Below, piece by piece: positions 18,087 through 26,883 of a stretch of 64,000 bases of DNA. Each line of letters begins with the position of its first letter. The stretch's first letter is position 1. Under the pieces are notes generated by a model. It saw nothing but the letters and a program-made list of their open reading frames with translations, did not search any database and was not told where the DNA came from. Origin of the DNA: Reinekea forsetii (GTDB taxonomy: Bacteria > Pseudomonadota > Gammaproteobacteria > Pseudomonadales > Natronospirillaceae); assembly GCF_002795845.1 (NCBI RefSeq), contig NZ_CP011797.1, forward strand, positions 2,642,001-2,706,000, in the 5' to 3' direction. A program made the position numbers and the translations under genes.

Positions 18087-20471
18087 ATGGGTGCAGTGCT
18101 TTCATTTGTGCGACCGCCTCTGATTGTTGCTCTGGGCTTGCTGGCAATAGCCTGCAGCCCGAAGGTTACCATAGTGGAGTCGGTTAGTTCGCCGACCCAG
18201 TTAGCGCCGACCATGGCCGACCAGACCCTGTCCGACCTGGCCTTTGCCGCGACGGTGCAAGACACCATTAGCTTTAGCGATACCGATTCCAGTTCCTTTA
18301 CTCTCATTGTGACCGCTCAAGGGGCGCACGGCAGTGTGACCATCACCGATGCGGATACCGGGGCCTTCGATTACGCCCTAACATCGGCCGATGCGCTCAG
18401 CGGAGACAGCTTTACCGTACAACTGAGCGACAGTACCTCAACCGTAAGCGCTTTGATCAGTCTCGCCTTTGCCGATGGTACGCCCCCCGTGGTGAGCTTT
18501 ACCCCGCTCGATGCCGCGGCCAATGTGGCCATAGCCAGCGACCTGGTGTTAAGCAGCGATGATCCGTTGGACAGCGAAACGATCACCGTGCAAAACAGCG
18601 CCGGGGTGTGCAGCGGTAGCATTCAATTATCGGCCGACAACTTCTCCACTTGCCTAGCGCTGACCGGCCCGACGATTAGCGATTTGGCACGAACCGTAAC
18701 GGTTGCCCCGACTCTAACCCTAGCTGAAAAAACCACTTACAAGGTGCGGGCGACCGATGCCCTAACCAACACCTTTGGCACCGCCATCGCCACCGTTGAA
18801 CAGGGCTTTGCCACGCTAAACGCTTACCTGATAATCAATGAGGTGGGCTCTAGCTATTACTCTAATACCCTACGCTGGTTCGAACTCTACAACGCAACCG
18901 GGACCGCTATCGATCTGGCTGAGTACAGTTTTCGCAGTATTTCATATCCGGCTTTACTGTCATCGGGGACCCACTTCGCGCTACCCAGTCAGAATCTATT
19001 ACCAGGACATTATGTCGTTGTGCGCAGTCAACATGCCACTGGGACCTATGCGGACAACAACCAAGTGGTCTATATCAAGAATGGCTCCGAGTTCCCTTAT
19101 TGGACGGCCGATGGTTATATCGAACTGATCCACGTTGGCAGCGGCGCCACCATTGACTACGTCGAGTTCGGGCAGAATTATGGCCCGACCGATGCCACCG
19201 CCTGGAGCGGAGACAAGGCGACGCTGATCTCAAGCACCAGCTCCTTCGGTCAATCGATCGGTCGTGATGCCAACCACAACGATAGCAATAGCGCGGCCGA
19301 CTGGACGGCCTTCAATCCTGGCACATTCGGCTCAGTGAACGATGTTGAATGTGCCACCGATGCCGATTTCGATATGATCCCAGATTGCAATGAGGCGGCC
19401 GGCAAAACCTTCGCCGGCATGCCGCTGTATGACTGGGGTGCTCGGCCAGGGGTCACCGATATCTTTATTGAAATTGACTATATGAACTCCATCGATGAGG
19501 GCGTTACACCGCGCAAGGAGGCGCTCGACAGCGTTGTCGCGGCTTTTGCGCCCCATAATATCGCCATCCACTTCGATGTTGGCGATCTATACGATCAAGA
19601 CAGTGGCAATTTGGACCCGCTCGATTTCGATCTGGGCGGCGGTCAACAGGTGCCCCTGGCCAATGGCATCTCTTTTTCACCCGTCGATGGCCGGGCCGAT
19701 TTCTATGACTACAAGGCCGCCTACTTTAATAACGCTCGCCTGCAATTTTTTCACTATCTAATCTTTGCCAATTCGCAAAATTTTGACGGCTCATTGGGCT
19801 CCTCCGGCCTGGCCGAACTGGAGGGCAATGACATTATTGTCACCCTAGGGAACTGGGGACTGAGTGCGGCCGGTGATCTAAACAAACTGATCAACTACCA
19901 GGCCACCACGCTCATGCACGAGCTCGGCCATAATCTAGGCCTCGGTCACGGTGGCAACGAGTCGACTAACTTCAAGCCCAACTACCTCAGCGTGATGAAC
20001 TACACCTACCAGTTGCGCGGTCTACCGACCATTGGCAGCAACGAAGGCGACCGCATGCATGCCGAGGTGGCCGATGCCTGTGCCACGACCCTCATCAATG
20101 GACCAACTGACAGCTATACCAGCTTTGTCTTGGATTTCTCCGACAACAGCTCCATCGCCCTCGATGAAACCAACCTGAATGAAACTCTAGGTTTTGGCCG
20201 CACCGGGTCCGGGGCCGTCGATTTCAATTGCGCCAATGGCGCCACAGAAACCGCCTTGAGTGCCGATATTAACAAGGACGCTAGTACCACCACTCTGACC
20301 GACCACGACGATTGGGCTAATTTGGTGACCGATTTTGGCGGTCTGAGCACCCTATCGAACCAGGGTGTACAACTAACAGCGCCGGTCGACACGCCCTTTA
20401 TTGTTTGGCCGGTTCGGGTCCAATATGATCGGTCGCCCTATATAGTTGAAACCTTACAGAGGCCAGAATGA
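18087..20471 (+). CDS. Lipoprotein metzincin-type zinc metalloprotease with Ig-like and lamin-tail domains
   Basis: The 794-residue product begins with a lipoprotein signal ending in LAIAC (Cys23). After it come cadherin- or Ig-like repeats (about residues 35-235), a lamin-tail-like domain starting AYLIINEVGSSYYSNTLRWFELYN (about 247-400) and a protease domain (about 440-760). The zinc site HELGHNLGLGHGG starts at residue 611, and a Met-turn, SVMNY, follows, which marks a metzincin. It is probably anchored in the outer membrane and acts on extracellular proteins. The last four bases overlap the start of the next lipoprotein gene, so the two should be made together. The substrate is unknown. 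Confidence 0.82.
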   Translation: MGAVLSFVRPPLIVALGLLAIACSPKVTIVESVSSPTQLAPTMADQTLSDLAFAATVQDTISFSDTDSSSFTLIVTAQGAHGSVTITDADTGAFDYALTSADALSGDSFTVQLSDSTSTVSALISLAFADGTPPVVSFTPLDAAANVAIASDLVLSSDDPLDSETITVQNSAGVCSGSIQLSADNFSTCLALTGPTISDLARTVTVAPTLTLAEKTTYKVRATDALTNTFGTAIATVEQGFATLNAYLIINEVGSSYYSNTLRWFELYNATGTAIDLAEYSFRSISYPALLSSGTHFALPSQNLLPGHYVVVRSQHATGTYADNNQVVYIKNGSEFPYWTADGYIELIHVGSGATIDYVEFGQNYGPTDATAWSGDKATLISSTSSFGQSIGRDANHNDSNSAADWTAFNPGTFGSVNDVECATDADFDMIPDCNEAAGKTFAGMPLYDWGARPGVTDIFIEIDYMNSIDEGVTPRKEALDSVVAAFAPHNIAIHFDVGDLYDQDSGNLDPLDFDLGGGQQVPLANGISFSPVDGRADFYDYKAAYFNNARLQFFHYLIFANSQNFDGSLGSSGLAELEGNDIIVTLGNWGLSAAGDLNKLINYQATTLMHELGHNLGLGHGGNESTNFKPNYLSVMNYTYQLRGLPTIGSNEGDRMHAEVADACATTLINGPTDSYTSFVLDFSDNSSIALDETNLNETLGFGRTGSGAVDFNCANGATETALSADINKDASTTTLTDHDDWANLVTDFGGLSTLSNQGVQLTAPVDTPFIVWPVRVQYDRSPYIVETLQRPE

Positions 20472-21004
20472 TGCATAGAATACTGCTCCCAGCCGTGGCA
20501 CTGGGCTGCGCGAGCCTGTTCACCGCTTGTCAGGCGTTGCCGCAGCTGACCGAACCGGTGGCAATCTTCTATACGCCCGAAATGACCCAAGGCGTGGTTG
20601 CCGACAGTGACGAACTGCGGCTGAAAAACATCCGTTTGTCGCCCTGGCTCTCGGCCATACCCGACTGCCTAGACTGCCGGGTGACCAGTCGGGTAGATGA
20701 CCGGCCCAGTGGTCCGTCGCACCAGGTCAGCCTGTCCCAGGCTGAGAAAATCTACTGGGCCTTTGTCAATGGCAAGACCACGCCTTACCAGACCGACATT
20801 GGACGGTTCAGCTTTGTCGATCAACAACTCTATGTGCAAACCGATCCTGCCCAGGCCGCGGTCAAGCTAACCGATAGCCTCATAGTAGCGGACTGCCACT
20901 ATCAACTGCTCTGGCAGGCGCAGCCCCGCGCCAGCGCCATGGCAGCGAACATCAGCGACGAGCGACCGTTCGTGCACTTCCAAGTGCTCTATCGCTGCAA
21001 CTAG
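20468..21004 (+). CDS. Small lipoprotein coupled to the metzincin gene
   Basis: This 178-residue protein of no recognised family has the lipoprotein signal MMHRILLPAVALGCASLFTAC (lipid Cys21). A CLDC pair lies near residue 58, with further cysteines toward the C-terminus (ADCHYQ and YRCN), so one or two disulfide bonds are likely. The start ATG lies inside the end of the protease gene (ATGA overlap). This tight coupling suggests a partner, inhibitor or chaperone for the protease, but that is inference only. Confidence 0.7.
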   Translation: MMHRILLPAVALGCASLFTACQALPQLTEPVAIFYTPEMTQGVVADSDELRLKNIRLSPWLSAIPDCLDCRVTSRVDDRPSGPSHQVSLSQAEKIYWAFVNGKTTPYQTDIGRFSFVDQQLYVQTDPAQAAVKLTDSLIVADCHYQLLWQAQPRASAMAANISDERPFVHFQVLYRCN

Positions 21005-21136
21005 CCCGCCTCCGTTGGCTCGAGCTTAATCTGCCATGACATGGCCAGCCCTACCAAGGTGCTCGCCGTATAGGCTAAACTTCCTAACAGTCTCGATACC
21101 CTATTCGATATTCATATTCACCAGCTAGGAACCACC

Positions 21137-22687
21137 ATGAGCGAACATCCCATTATAGCGGCCAATAAACCGATCAAACTGGCTCTGACTGAAGGTCAGA
21201 CCTATCATCTGTGTGCCTGTGGTCGTTCCAAGAACCAACCCCATTGTGATGGCTCCCATGCCGGTACCGGCTTTAAGCCCAAGGCCTTAACCGCCGAACG
21301 CAGCGAAGATGCTTACTTGTGTGCCTGTAAGCACAGTCAAAACTTCCCCTTCTGCGACGGCACCCATAAGCAATTCAGCGCCGAACAGGTGGGCCAAGAA
21401 GGTCCCGGCATCGCGGTAAATGCCGCCAATGCCGCGCCGATCGCTATCCCGACCGTGGAAGAACCGACGGTCAGCTTTATTCACCAATTGGCGCGCGAAG
21501 GCTTATCGACGCTGGGTCATCACGGCCCAATGACCTCGATGGGCGTGCCCCGCCATACCCTGCCCCATTGGGATGATATCCAAATCATGGCGGCCCAGAT
21601 GGCAACCAAACCCCTAATGGAGGCGGTGGCCGTCGGCACCGAATTGATTATTGGCCCGCAATGCCAGAAGCCCCTAGTGCTCAAGATGCCTCTGTTCGTC
21701 TCGGACATGAGTTTCGGTGCGCTATCGGAAGAAGCCAAGGTGGCCATGGCGACCGGCGCCGAACTGGCGGGCACGGGCATCTGTTCGGGTGAGGGTGGCA
21801 TGCTGCCAGAGGAACAGGCCGCCAACAGCCGTTATTTTTATGAACTGGCGAGCGCCGGCTTTGGTTACCGGGAAGAATTGCTCAGCACGGTGCAGGCATT
21901 CCATTTCAAGGGCGGTCAGGGTGCTAAGACCGGCACAGGCGGGCATCTGCCGGGCAATAAAAATATCGGCAAGATATCCCAGGTACGCAATATACCTGAG
22001 GGTCAATCGGCTATCTCGCCACCGACCTTTAAAGACCTGGTCAGCGCCGACGACTTCAAGCGCTTTGCCGATCGCGTTCGAGAACTGACCGGCGGTATAC
22101 CGATCGGCTTTAAACTCAGCGCAAACCATATCGAAGCCGATATCCAGTTTGCGCTCGATGCCAGTGCCGACTATATCATTCTCGACGGGCGCGGCGGCGG
22201 CACCGGTGCGGCACCAGAAATGTTCCGCGACCACATCAGTGTGCCGACCATTCCGGCCCTGGCTCGCGCCCGGCGGTATCTGGATGAGCAAGGCGCGAGC
22301 GGTCGAGTCACCCTGATCGCCACCGGAGGCTTACGCGTGCCGATCGACTTCGTCAAAGCCCTGGCCCTCGGTGCCGATGGCGTCGCTATTTCCAACAGCG
22401 CCATGCAGGCGATCGGCTGTGTCGCGGCGCGGATGTGTAACACCAACAACTGCCCAACCGGCATTGCCACACAACGCCCGGAGTTGCGCCAGCGCCTGAA
22501 TATCGACAAGTCGGCGCGTCAGTTGCAGAACTTTTTCAACGCCTCGACCGAACTGATGTCGGTTATGGCGCGCGCCTGTGGCCATGACCATCTAAACCAA
22601 TTCAACAAGCACGACCTAGCCACCTGGCACCGCGAGATGGCCCTGCTAACCGGAATTAAATATTCTGGCTTTAGCGATATAGGTTAG
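21137..22687 (+). CDS. Glutamate synthase-type FMN protein with two N-terminal CDGSH iron-sulfur motifs
   Basis: The 516-residue protein joins two parts. Residues 20-80 hold two CDGSH-type [2Fe-2S] sites: C26, C28, C37 with H41 (CDGSH), and C62, C64, C73 with H77 (CDGTH). Residues about 130-500 match the FMN/synthase domain of the glutamate synthase large subunit: GEGGMLPEEQ, FKGGQGAKTGTGGHLPG, DGRGGGTGAAPE, ATGGLRVPID. The [3Fe-4S] cysteine cluster is CVAARMCNTNNCPTGIATQ. The glutaminase domain is missing, so it should use another nitrogen donor or act as a redox enzyme. It opens a tight unit with TldE-like, TldD-like and methyltransferase genes. The reaction is unknown. Confidence 0.85.
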   Translation: MSEHPIIAANKPIKLALTEGQTYHLCACGRSKNQPHCDGSHAGTGFKPKALTAERSEDAYLCACKHSQNFPFCDGTHKQFSAEQVGQEGPGIAVNAANAAPIAIPTVEEPTVSFIHQLAREGLSTLGHHGPMTSMGVPRHTLPHWDDIQIMAAQMATKPLMEAVAVGTELIIGPQCQKPLVLKMPLFVSDMSFGALSEEAKVAMATGAELAGTGICSGEGGMLPEEQAANSRYFYELASAGFGYREELLSTVQAFHFKGGQGAKTGTGGHLPGNKNIGKISQVRNIPEGQSAISPPTFKDLVSADDFKRFADRVRELTGGIPIGFKLSANHIEADIQFALDASADYIILDGRGGGTGAAPEMFRDHISVPTIPALARARRYLDEQGASGRVTLIATGGLRVPIDFVKALALGADGVAISNSAMQAIGCVAARMCNTNNCPTGIATQRPELRQRLNIDKSARQLQNFFNASTELMSVMARACGHDHLNQFNKHDLATWHREMALLTGIKYSGFSDIG

Positions 22688-22713
22688 GCTGTCGAGATAA
22701 ATCGGAGACCCCT

Positions 22714-24117
22714 ATGAAGTGGAATGACCACCCGGCGCTTCGCGCCTTGCACCAAAACCTTACGCGCTATATGGCAGAGCATGCCGATGTCGCCGATTGG
22801 CAGATCAGAGCCCAATACAGTGAGGGTTGCCAGTCGCTGTTACTGGGTACAGCGGGCAATGCACTGAGCGTATATCAGGATCGTAACGTGGACGATTTGG
22901 CCCTGAGCTTGACGCTCTATTGCCCATCGCCCGATGGCACCCTGATGGGGTCGTCGTCCGGTTCGATCGACCCGCGCGCCAACCTAAACGAGCAACTGGC
23001 GTTGATTCACAGCAGTGCCCTGCTGGCCATGAATCCGTTCTACCCCCTAGCCGATAAACCAACGGGTGCCTACCCCAAGGTCGAATCGGCCGATGCCCGC
23101 TTGGTCAACCACCTGGGCCAGACCCATGCCGATCTGATCGCCCGTATTGCGGCGCATAGCTTGACGTTGCAGGCTGTACAGATCAATAGCGCCGAACTGT
23201 TCAGCAATGTCCACCACCAGCTCTTGCAGAGTTCGAACGGCATCGATGCGCGCAAGGTCAGCACCGATCTGTACTTCGAGGTGGCCATGGAACGGGCCCC
23301 AGGCCCCAACGATCAAGAGGTGCTGAAATACTGGCATTTTGTCGGCTTGGACGATGCCGATCTGGAAGCGAAACTCGATGCCGTAGCCATCGAGACGCTG
23401 ATGACCGTAGCCGCTGAGTTACCGCCCAGTCGCGATCAGGCCACCATCTTGATCGACAGTTATGGCATCAGCAAGCTGGTCGCCGCCCTGGTCAATCAAC
23501 TGGACGCCGCCAGCGAGTTCGCCAAGGGCCCGCATCTATTGCCGGGCGATTCGGTGCTCACCGGCACGCCCCAGGCGGGGACAGACCAACTGTCGGTGAG
23601 CGTCGACCCGAGCTTGGCGCAGATGGCCAAAAGCTCCCCCTTTACCGCCGAGGGTCTGATCGCCCAAAAGGCCGAGGTGATCGTCAACAATCAAGTGCTC
23701 ACCCAGCTGATCGATGCCCGTATGGCCCATTACCTGGGTAAGGCCGTCAATGGCATTAGCGGCAATCTGGTGGTCAACAGCGGCAGTCTGAGCAAGGCCG
23801 AGCTACTCAGCAGCGCCAAGGAAGTGATTGAGATACTCGACTTTTCCTCACTCCTGGTCAACGCCGCCACTCTAACCTGGAGCAGCGAAATCAAGCTCGG
23901 TCGACTCTATCGCCAGGGCCAGTTTGTCGCCACACTCAAGGGCGGCATCGTGTCCGGTAATGTGCGCGCCAGCCTGGGCGGATTTAAGTTCAGTGCCCAA
24001 CGGGTCAAACGTAATACGGTCGGTGGCTATTTTGAAGCGGCCAGCGGGTATGACGGCCCCGAACATATGTTGATTTGGACCGGCATTCAGATTGCCGGTC
24101 AGGCGGAGAATTCCTAA
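22714..24117 (+). CDS. TldE/PmbA-like subunit of a TldD/E-type protease
   Basis: This 467-residue protein is of the U62 (TldD/PmbA) fold. It has an N-terminal domain with the DRNVDDLALSLTLY strand region and a C-terminal beta-barrel half, MLIWTGIQIAGQ at the very end, typical of PmbA. It has no HExxxH motif, so it should be the non-catalytic partner, as TldE is for TldD. It begins 26 bases after the CDGSH/FMN gene and ends one base before the TldD-like gene. In known pairs the heterodimer trims unfolded peptides or leader sequences (microcin B17, CcdA). The pair here looks divergent from the housekeeping pair; the substrate is unknown. Confidence 0.82.
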   Translation: MKWNDHPALRALHQNLTRYMAEHADVADWQIRAQYSEGCQSLLLGTAGNALSVYQDRNVDDLALSLTLYCPSPDGTLMGSSSGSIDPRANLNEQLALIHSSALLAMNPFYPLADKPTGAYPKVESADARLVNHLGQTHADLIARIAAHSLTLQAVQINSAELFSNVHHQLLQSSNGIDARKVSTDLYFEVAMERAPGPNDQEVLKYWHFVGLDDADLEAKLDAVAIETLMTVAAELPPSRDQATILIDSYGISKLVAALVNQLDAASEFAKGPHLLPGDSVLTGTPQAGTDQLSVSVDPSLAQMAKSSPFTAEGLIAQKAEVIVNNQVLTQLIDARMAHYLGKAVNGISGNLVVNSGSLSKAELLSSAKEVIEILDFSSLLVNAATLTWSSEIKLGRLYRQGQFVATLKGGIVSGNVRASLGGFKFSAQRVKRNTVGGYFEAASGYDGPEHMLIWTGIQIAGQAENS

Positions 24118-24118
24118 T

Positions 24119-25696
24119 ATGAGCCAGACCCCCTTAACTCGACCGCCATTGCCGGCCGCGCTGAGCGCGTTACAAAAAACCCTGCAACAGTGCGTGCAGG
24201 TACTGGAACAGGGTCGGGAAGCCGACTTCTATGCCTTTGCCTGGTATGAGGAGAAGTTCACCCAGGCCGTTGAGGCCAAACAAACCCTGACCACCAGCGT
24301 CACCCGTGACAGCGGTGTGGTACTCCGGCTGATGGCCAATGCGGTGCAGTATGAGGTGGCCACCAATGCCCTCGATGCCGACAACCTCCTCGCCAAGGCC
24401 ACCGATCTGAGGCACAAGGTCGACGCATTGAACCCGTCCACTATCGCATCCGCCTATGCTCCCCTAACCTGGCAGCAAGAGCTGTTGACGCCCTTGCCCG
24501 ATGACCTAATGGCCCAATTGCCGGCAGATCTCACGCCGACCACGGCGGTCCATTTTGCCCCGCTGTGCGGCCAGGATCCGGCCCAGGTTGAGCTAAAGCA
24601 GTTGATCGAGCGGGCCAAAGACTATCGCCAACAGGCGCTGACGTTGGCCGGCCAAGTCCAGGCCGAACAGAGTGACTACCAGCCCATCGCCGATGTCCGG
24701 CTGATGCTGCGGCTGCGCACCACCACCACCGTCTTTGTTGATCGCAGCAAAAGTCTGTCGCAAATATTGCCGGGTACCGTCTTGGCCGGGGCGGGCTTTA
24801 CCGCCGCCGGTCAATCTGGCCGCATCGCGCTAGGCGGCTTGGGCACGCTGGAGCTGATCCAGTTCGGCGCGATCGAGCTCGATACCCTGGCGCGCACGCC
24901 CCAACAACTCTCGGTGGCCGAACGTCTGCGCCCCGGTCGCTACATGGTGATCACCGGCCCGGCGCTATCGGGCATTATTGCCCATGAAGCCTTTGGTCAT
25001 ACTCAGGAAGGTGATACCTGGATGAAGGGCCGCAGCATTGCACGCACCCTGCGCGCCAGCGGCACCCGCGTCGGCAACGATCAGGCCAGCATCGTCAACA
25101 ACCCAGCCCTATTCAGCATGGAAGGCCAGGCGGCCGGCAGCAACGGCAGCTATTATTTTGATAACGAAGGTCAGCTGGCCCGCGCGCAGACCATTCTCGA
25201 TCGGGGTCTGCTCTCGACCCCGATGACCGACCTGACCTCGGCGCTCAAGCTGGCGGTGCCGCGCACCGCCAATGGCAAACGGGAAAGCTGGCGTCGCCCC
25301 CTGATGACTCGACAGACCAACACCTACTTTACCCCGGGCGATAAGAGCCTGGACGAACTGATTGCCCTGGTGCCAGAGGGCTATTTGGCCGTTGCCCCCA
25401 ACGGCGGCATGGAAGATCCAAAGGGTGGCAGCCTGACCGCCGGCACCGGTTATTTCGAAGAGATCCGCGCCGGAAAATTAACCGGCAAGTTGCTGATTGG
25501 CCCATCCGGTGGCCATATCGAACTGACCGATTCGGTGTTCGATATGCTCGACAACATTCAGGCCAAGACCGATGTTCAGCATCCGGGTCGCGTACCGCCG
25601 ACCCAATTGGGCGGCTGCGGTAAATACCATAAGGAGTTGGTCGATGCCGGCGTCGGTGGGCCCTATATTCTGTGGCGCAGCGTCGCATGCGGCTAA
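24119..25696 (+). CDS. TldD-like catalytic metalloprotease subunit
   Basis: This 525-residue catalytic partner of the preceding gene carries the zinc motif HEAFGH at residues 289-294 in GIIAHEAFGHTQEGD. The third ligand is C500 in QLGGCGKYHKE, the position of the conserved Cys in TldD. The protein is somewhat longer than E. coli TldD (481), mainly at the N-terminus. Its ATG comes one base after the stop of the TldE-like gene; a longer frame from 24092 overlaps that gene and lacks a better site. Its stop overlaps the start of the methyltransferase gene by ten bases. It probably degrades or matures a peptide made or modified by this gene set. Confidence 0.84.
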   Translation: MSQTPLTRPPLPAALSALQKTLQQCVQVLEQGREADFYAFAWYEEKFTQAVEAKQTLTTSVTRDSGVVLRLMANAVQYEVATNALDADNLLAKATDLRHKVDALNPSTIASAYAPLTWQQELLTPLPDDLMAQLPADLTPTTAVHFAPLCGQDPAQVELKQLIERAKDYRQQALTLAGQVQAEQSDYQPIADVRLMLRLRTTTTVFVDRSKSLSQILPGTVLAGAGFTAAGQSGRIALGGLGTLELIQFGAIELDTLARTPQQLSVAERLRPGRYMVITGPALSGIIAHEAFGHTQEGDTWMKGRSIARTLRASGTRVGNDQASIVNNPALFSMEGQAAGSNGSYYFDNEGQLARAQTILDRGLLSTPMTDLTSALKLAVPRTANGKRESWRRPLMTRQTNTYFTPGDKSLDELIALVPEGYLAVAPNGGMEDPKGGSLTAGTGYFEEIRAGKLTGKLLIGPSGGHIELTDSVFDMLDNIQAKTDVQHPGRVPPTQLGGCGKYHKELVDAGVGGPYILWRSVACG

Positions 25697-26757
25697 GCGT
25701 GAACAACACGCAGTTCAACTTGGCGGCACTGGCCGACACGCTGCTCAACCCACAGCTGAGTTTTGACCAACGTTGTAGCGCACTCGATGACTTTGCCGCA
25801 CATTGCGCCGCCGTTACCGGCATCACCCCGGACCGAACCTTCTCGGCCTGGGCTGAAGACAGTGTCTTGACCTCGGGGGTGGCCATTAATCCGGCCGCGG
25901 CCGCCTTTTGCATCAAGGACTACCAACGCACCTTACAATTTATCGCCGGCATCCAGGCCGCACTCTGCGCGCTGGACCAACGCTTGCCGGCGCGACCCAT
26001 TCGAGTGCTCTATGCCGGCTGTGGACCCTTTGCTACTCTATTGCTGCCGCTCTTGAGCCAGTGGTCGGAAGGTCGACTGGACTGCCATCTGCTCGATATT
26101 CATGCCCAATCGTTGCACAGCGTGCAAGCGCTGGTGGCCGACTGCCAGCTCGAGGCGATTAACCTCAGCTATCACTGCGCCGATGCCTGCCATTGGTCAA
26201 GCGCAGAACGCTTCGATTTAGTTATTGCCGAAACGCTGCAAAAAGCGCTCGAACAGGAACCCCAATGGGCGGTGACCGCTAATTTGAGTCGCCTGCTTAA
26301 ACCTCAGGGTATTTTTATTCCCGAACAAATTACGCTCAACCTATGGGCCGCACATTGGGACCAAGAACAACGCTATAGCCAACGGCAAGATCCCGCCGAC
26401 TTACCGGCCTTGGTCGACGAATTTGAGCGACACTTTTTGCATTGTGCCGTGCAACTCAGGGCCGACACGGTGTCGTTGCAGCGGCCCATTGCCGATCCCC
26501 AAGCACTTGTCGCCCAGGTTGTAGATCTGGGCCAATTCAGCGTTGCCGATAGCATCCCCGCGCATCGATTCGACCTCATCGTGGCCACCACCCTACATAT
26601 TTATGCGGATATTCATCTGCACGAGTATGATTGCGATCTAACGCGCAGCTATAAATTCTACGACTGGTCACCGCTCGCGCCGGGCCAAAGTTTTCGGGTC
26701 TACTACGAATTAGGGCCCTATCCGCGGGTGCGCATCGATCGGCTCGATCGAGGATAG
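25687..26757 (+). CDS. PRMT-like class I SAM-dependent methyltransferase
   Basis: This 356-residue protein has a Rossmann methyltransferase core: motif I VLYAGCGPFATLLLPLL (about residue 110), an acidic post-I (CHLLDIHAQS) and a motif resembling the double-E loop of protein arginine methyltransferases (VIAETLQKALEQEPQ). A C-terminal beta-rich part (about 225-356, LHEYDCDLTRSYKFYDWSPLAPGQSF) is like the PRMT barrel. A GTG at 25672 is also in frame, but the ATG at 25687 overlaps the TldD-like stop by 10 bases and is preferred. The gene coupling suggests that methylation and TldD/E processing concern the same substrate. Small-molecule methylation remains possible. Confidence 0.72.
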   Translation: MRLSVNNTQFNLAALADTLLNPQLSFDQRCSALDDFAAHCAAVTGITPDRTFSAWAEDSVLTSGVAINPAAAAFCIKDYQRTLQFIAGIQAALCALDQRLPARPIRVLYAGCGPFATLLLPLLSQWSEGRLDCHLLDIHAQSLHSVQALVADCQLEAINLSYHCADACHWSSAERFDLVIAETLQKALEQEPQWAVTANLSRLLKPQGIFIPEQITLNLWAAHWDQEQRYSQRQDPADLPALVDEFERHFLHCAVQLRADTVSLQRPIADPQALVAQVVDLGQFSVADSIPAHRFDLIVATTLHIYADIHLHEYDCDLTRSYKFYDWSPLAPGQSFRVYYELGPYPRVRIDRLDRG

Positions 26758-26781
26758 GAATGCCCAGGATGGCGATAACCA

Positions 26782-26802
26782 CCTCCAGCGGAGGGTCTTT
26801 TT
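26782..26802 (+). terminator. Probable terminator of the 21137-26757 unit
   Basis: A short CCTCC-AGC-GGAGG hairpin followed by GTC and a T run lies 24 bases after the methyltransferase stop. The stem has only five pairs. Confidence 0.5.
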
Positions 26803-26883
26803 GTGCGGGCCTATGCACCGATTGGGAAAGCGCACCCGGAGCTGTAAGTGACTATACGACTTAGCTGGAAAGACGAGCGGTGG

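Noticed and set aside
22714-26757. Naming this a microcin B17-type peptide cluster
   Set aside because: TldD/E-like proteins are present, but no precursor peptide, cyclodehydratase or dehydrogenase of that pathway was found.
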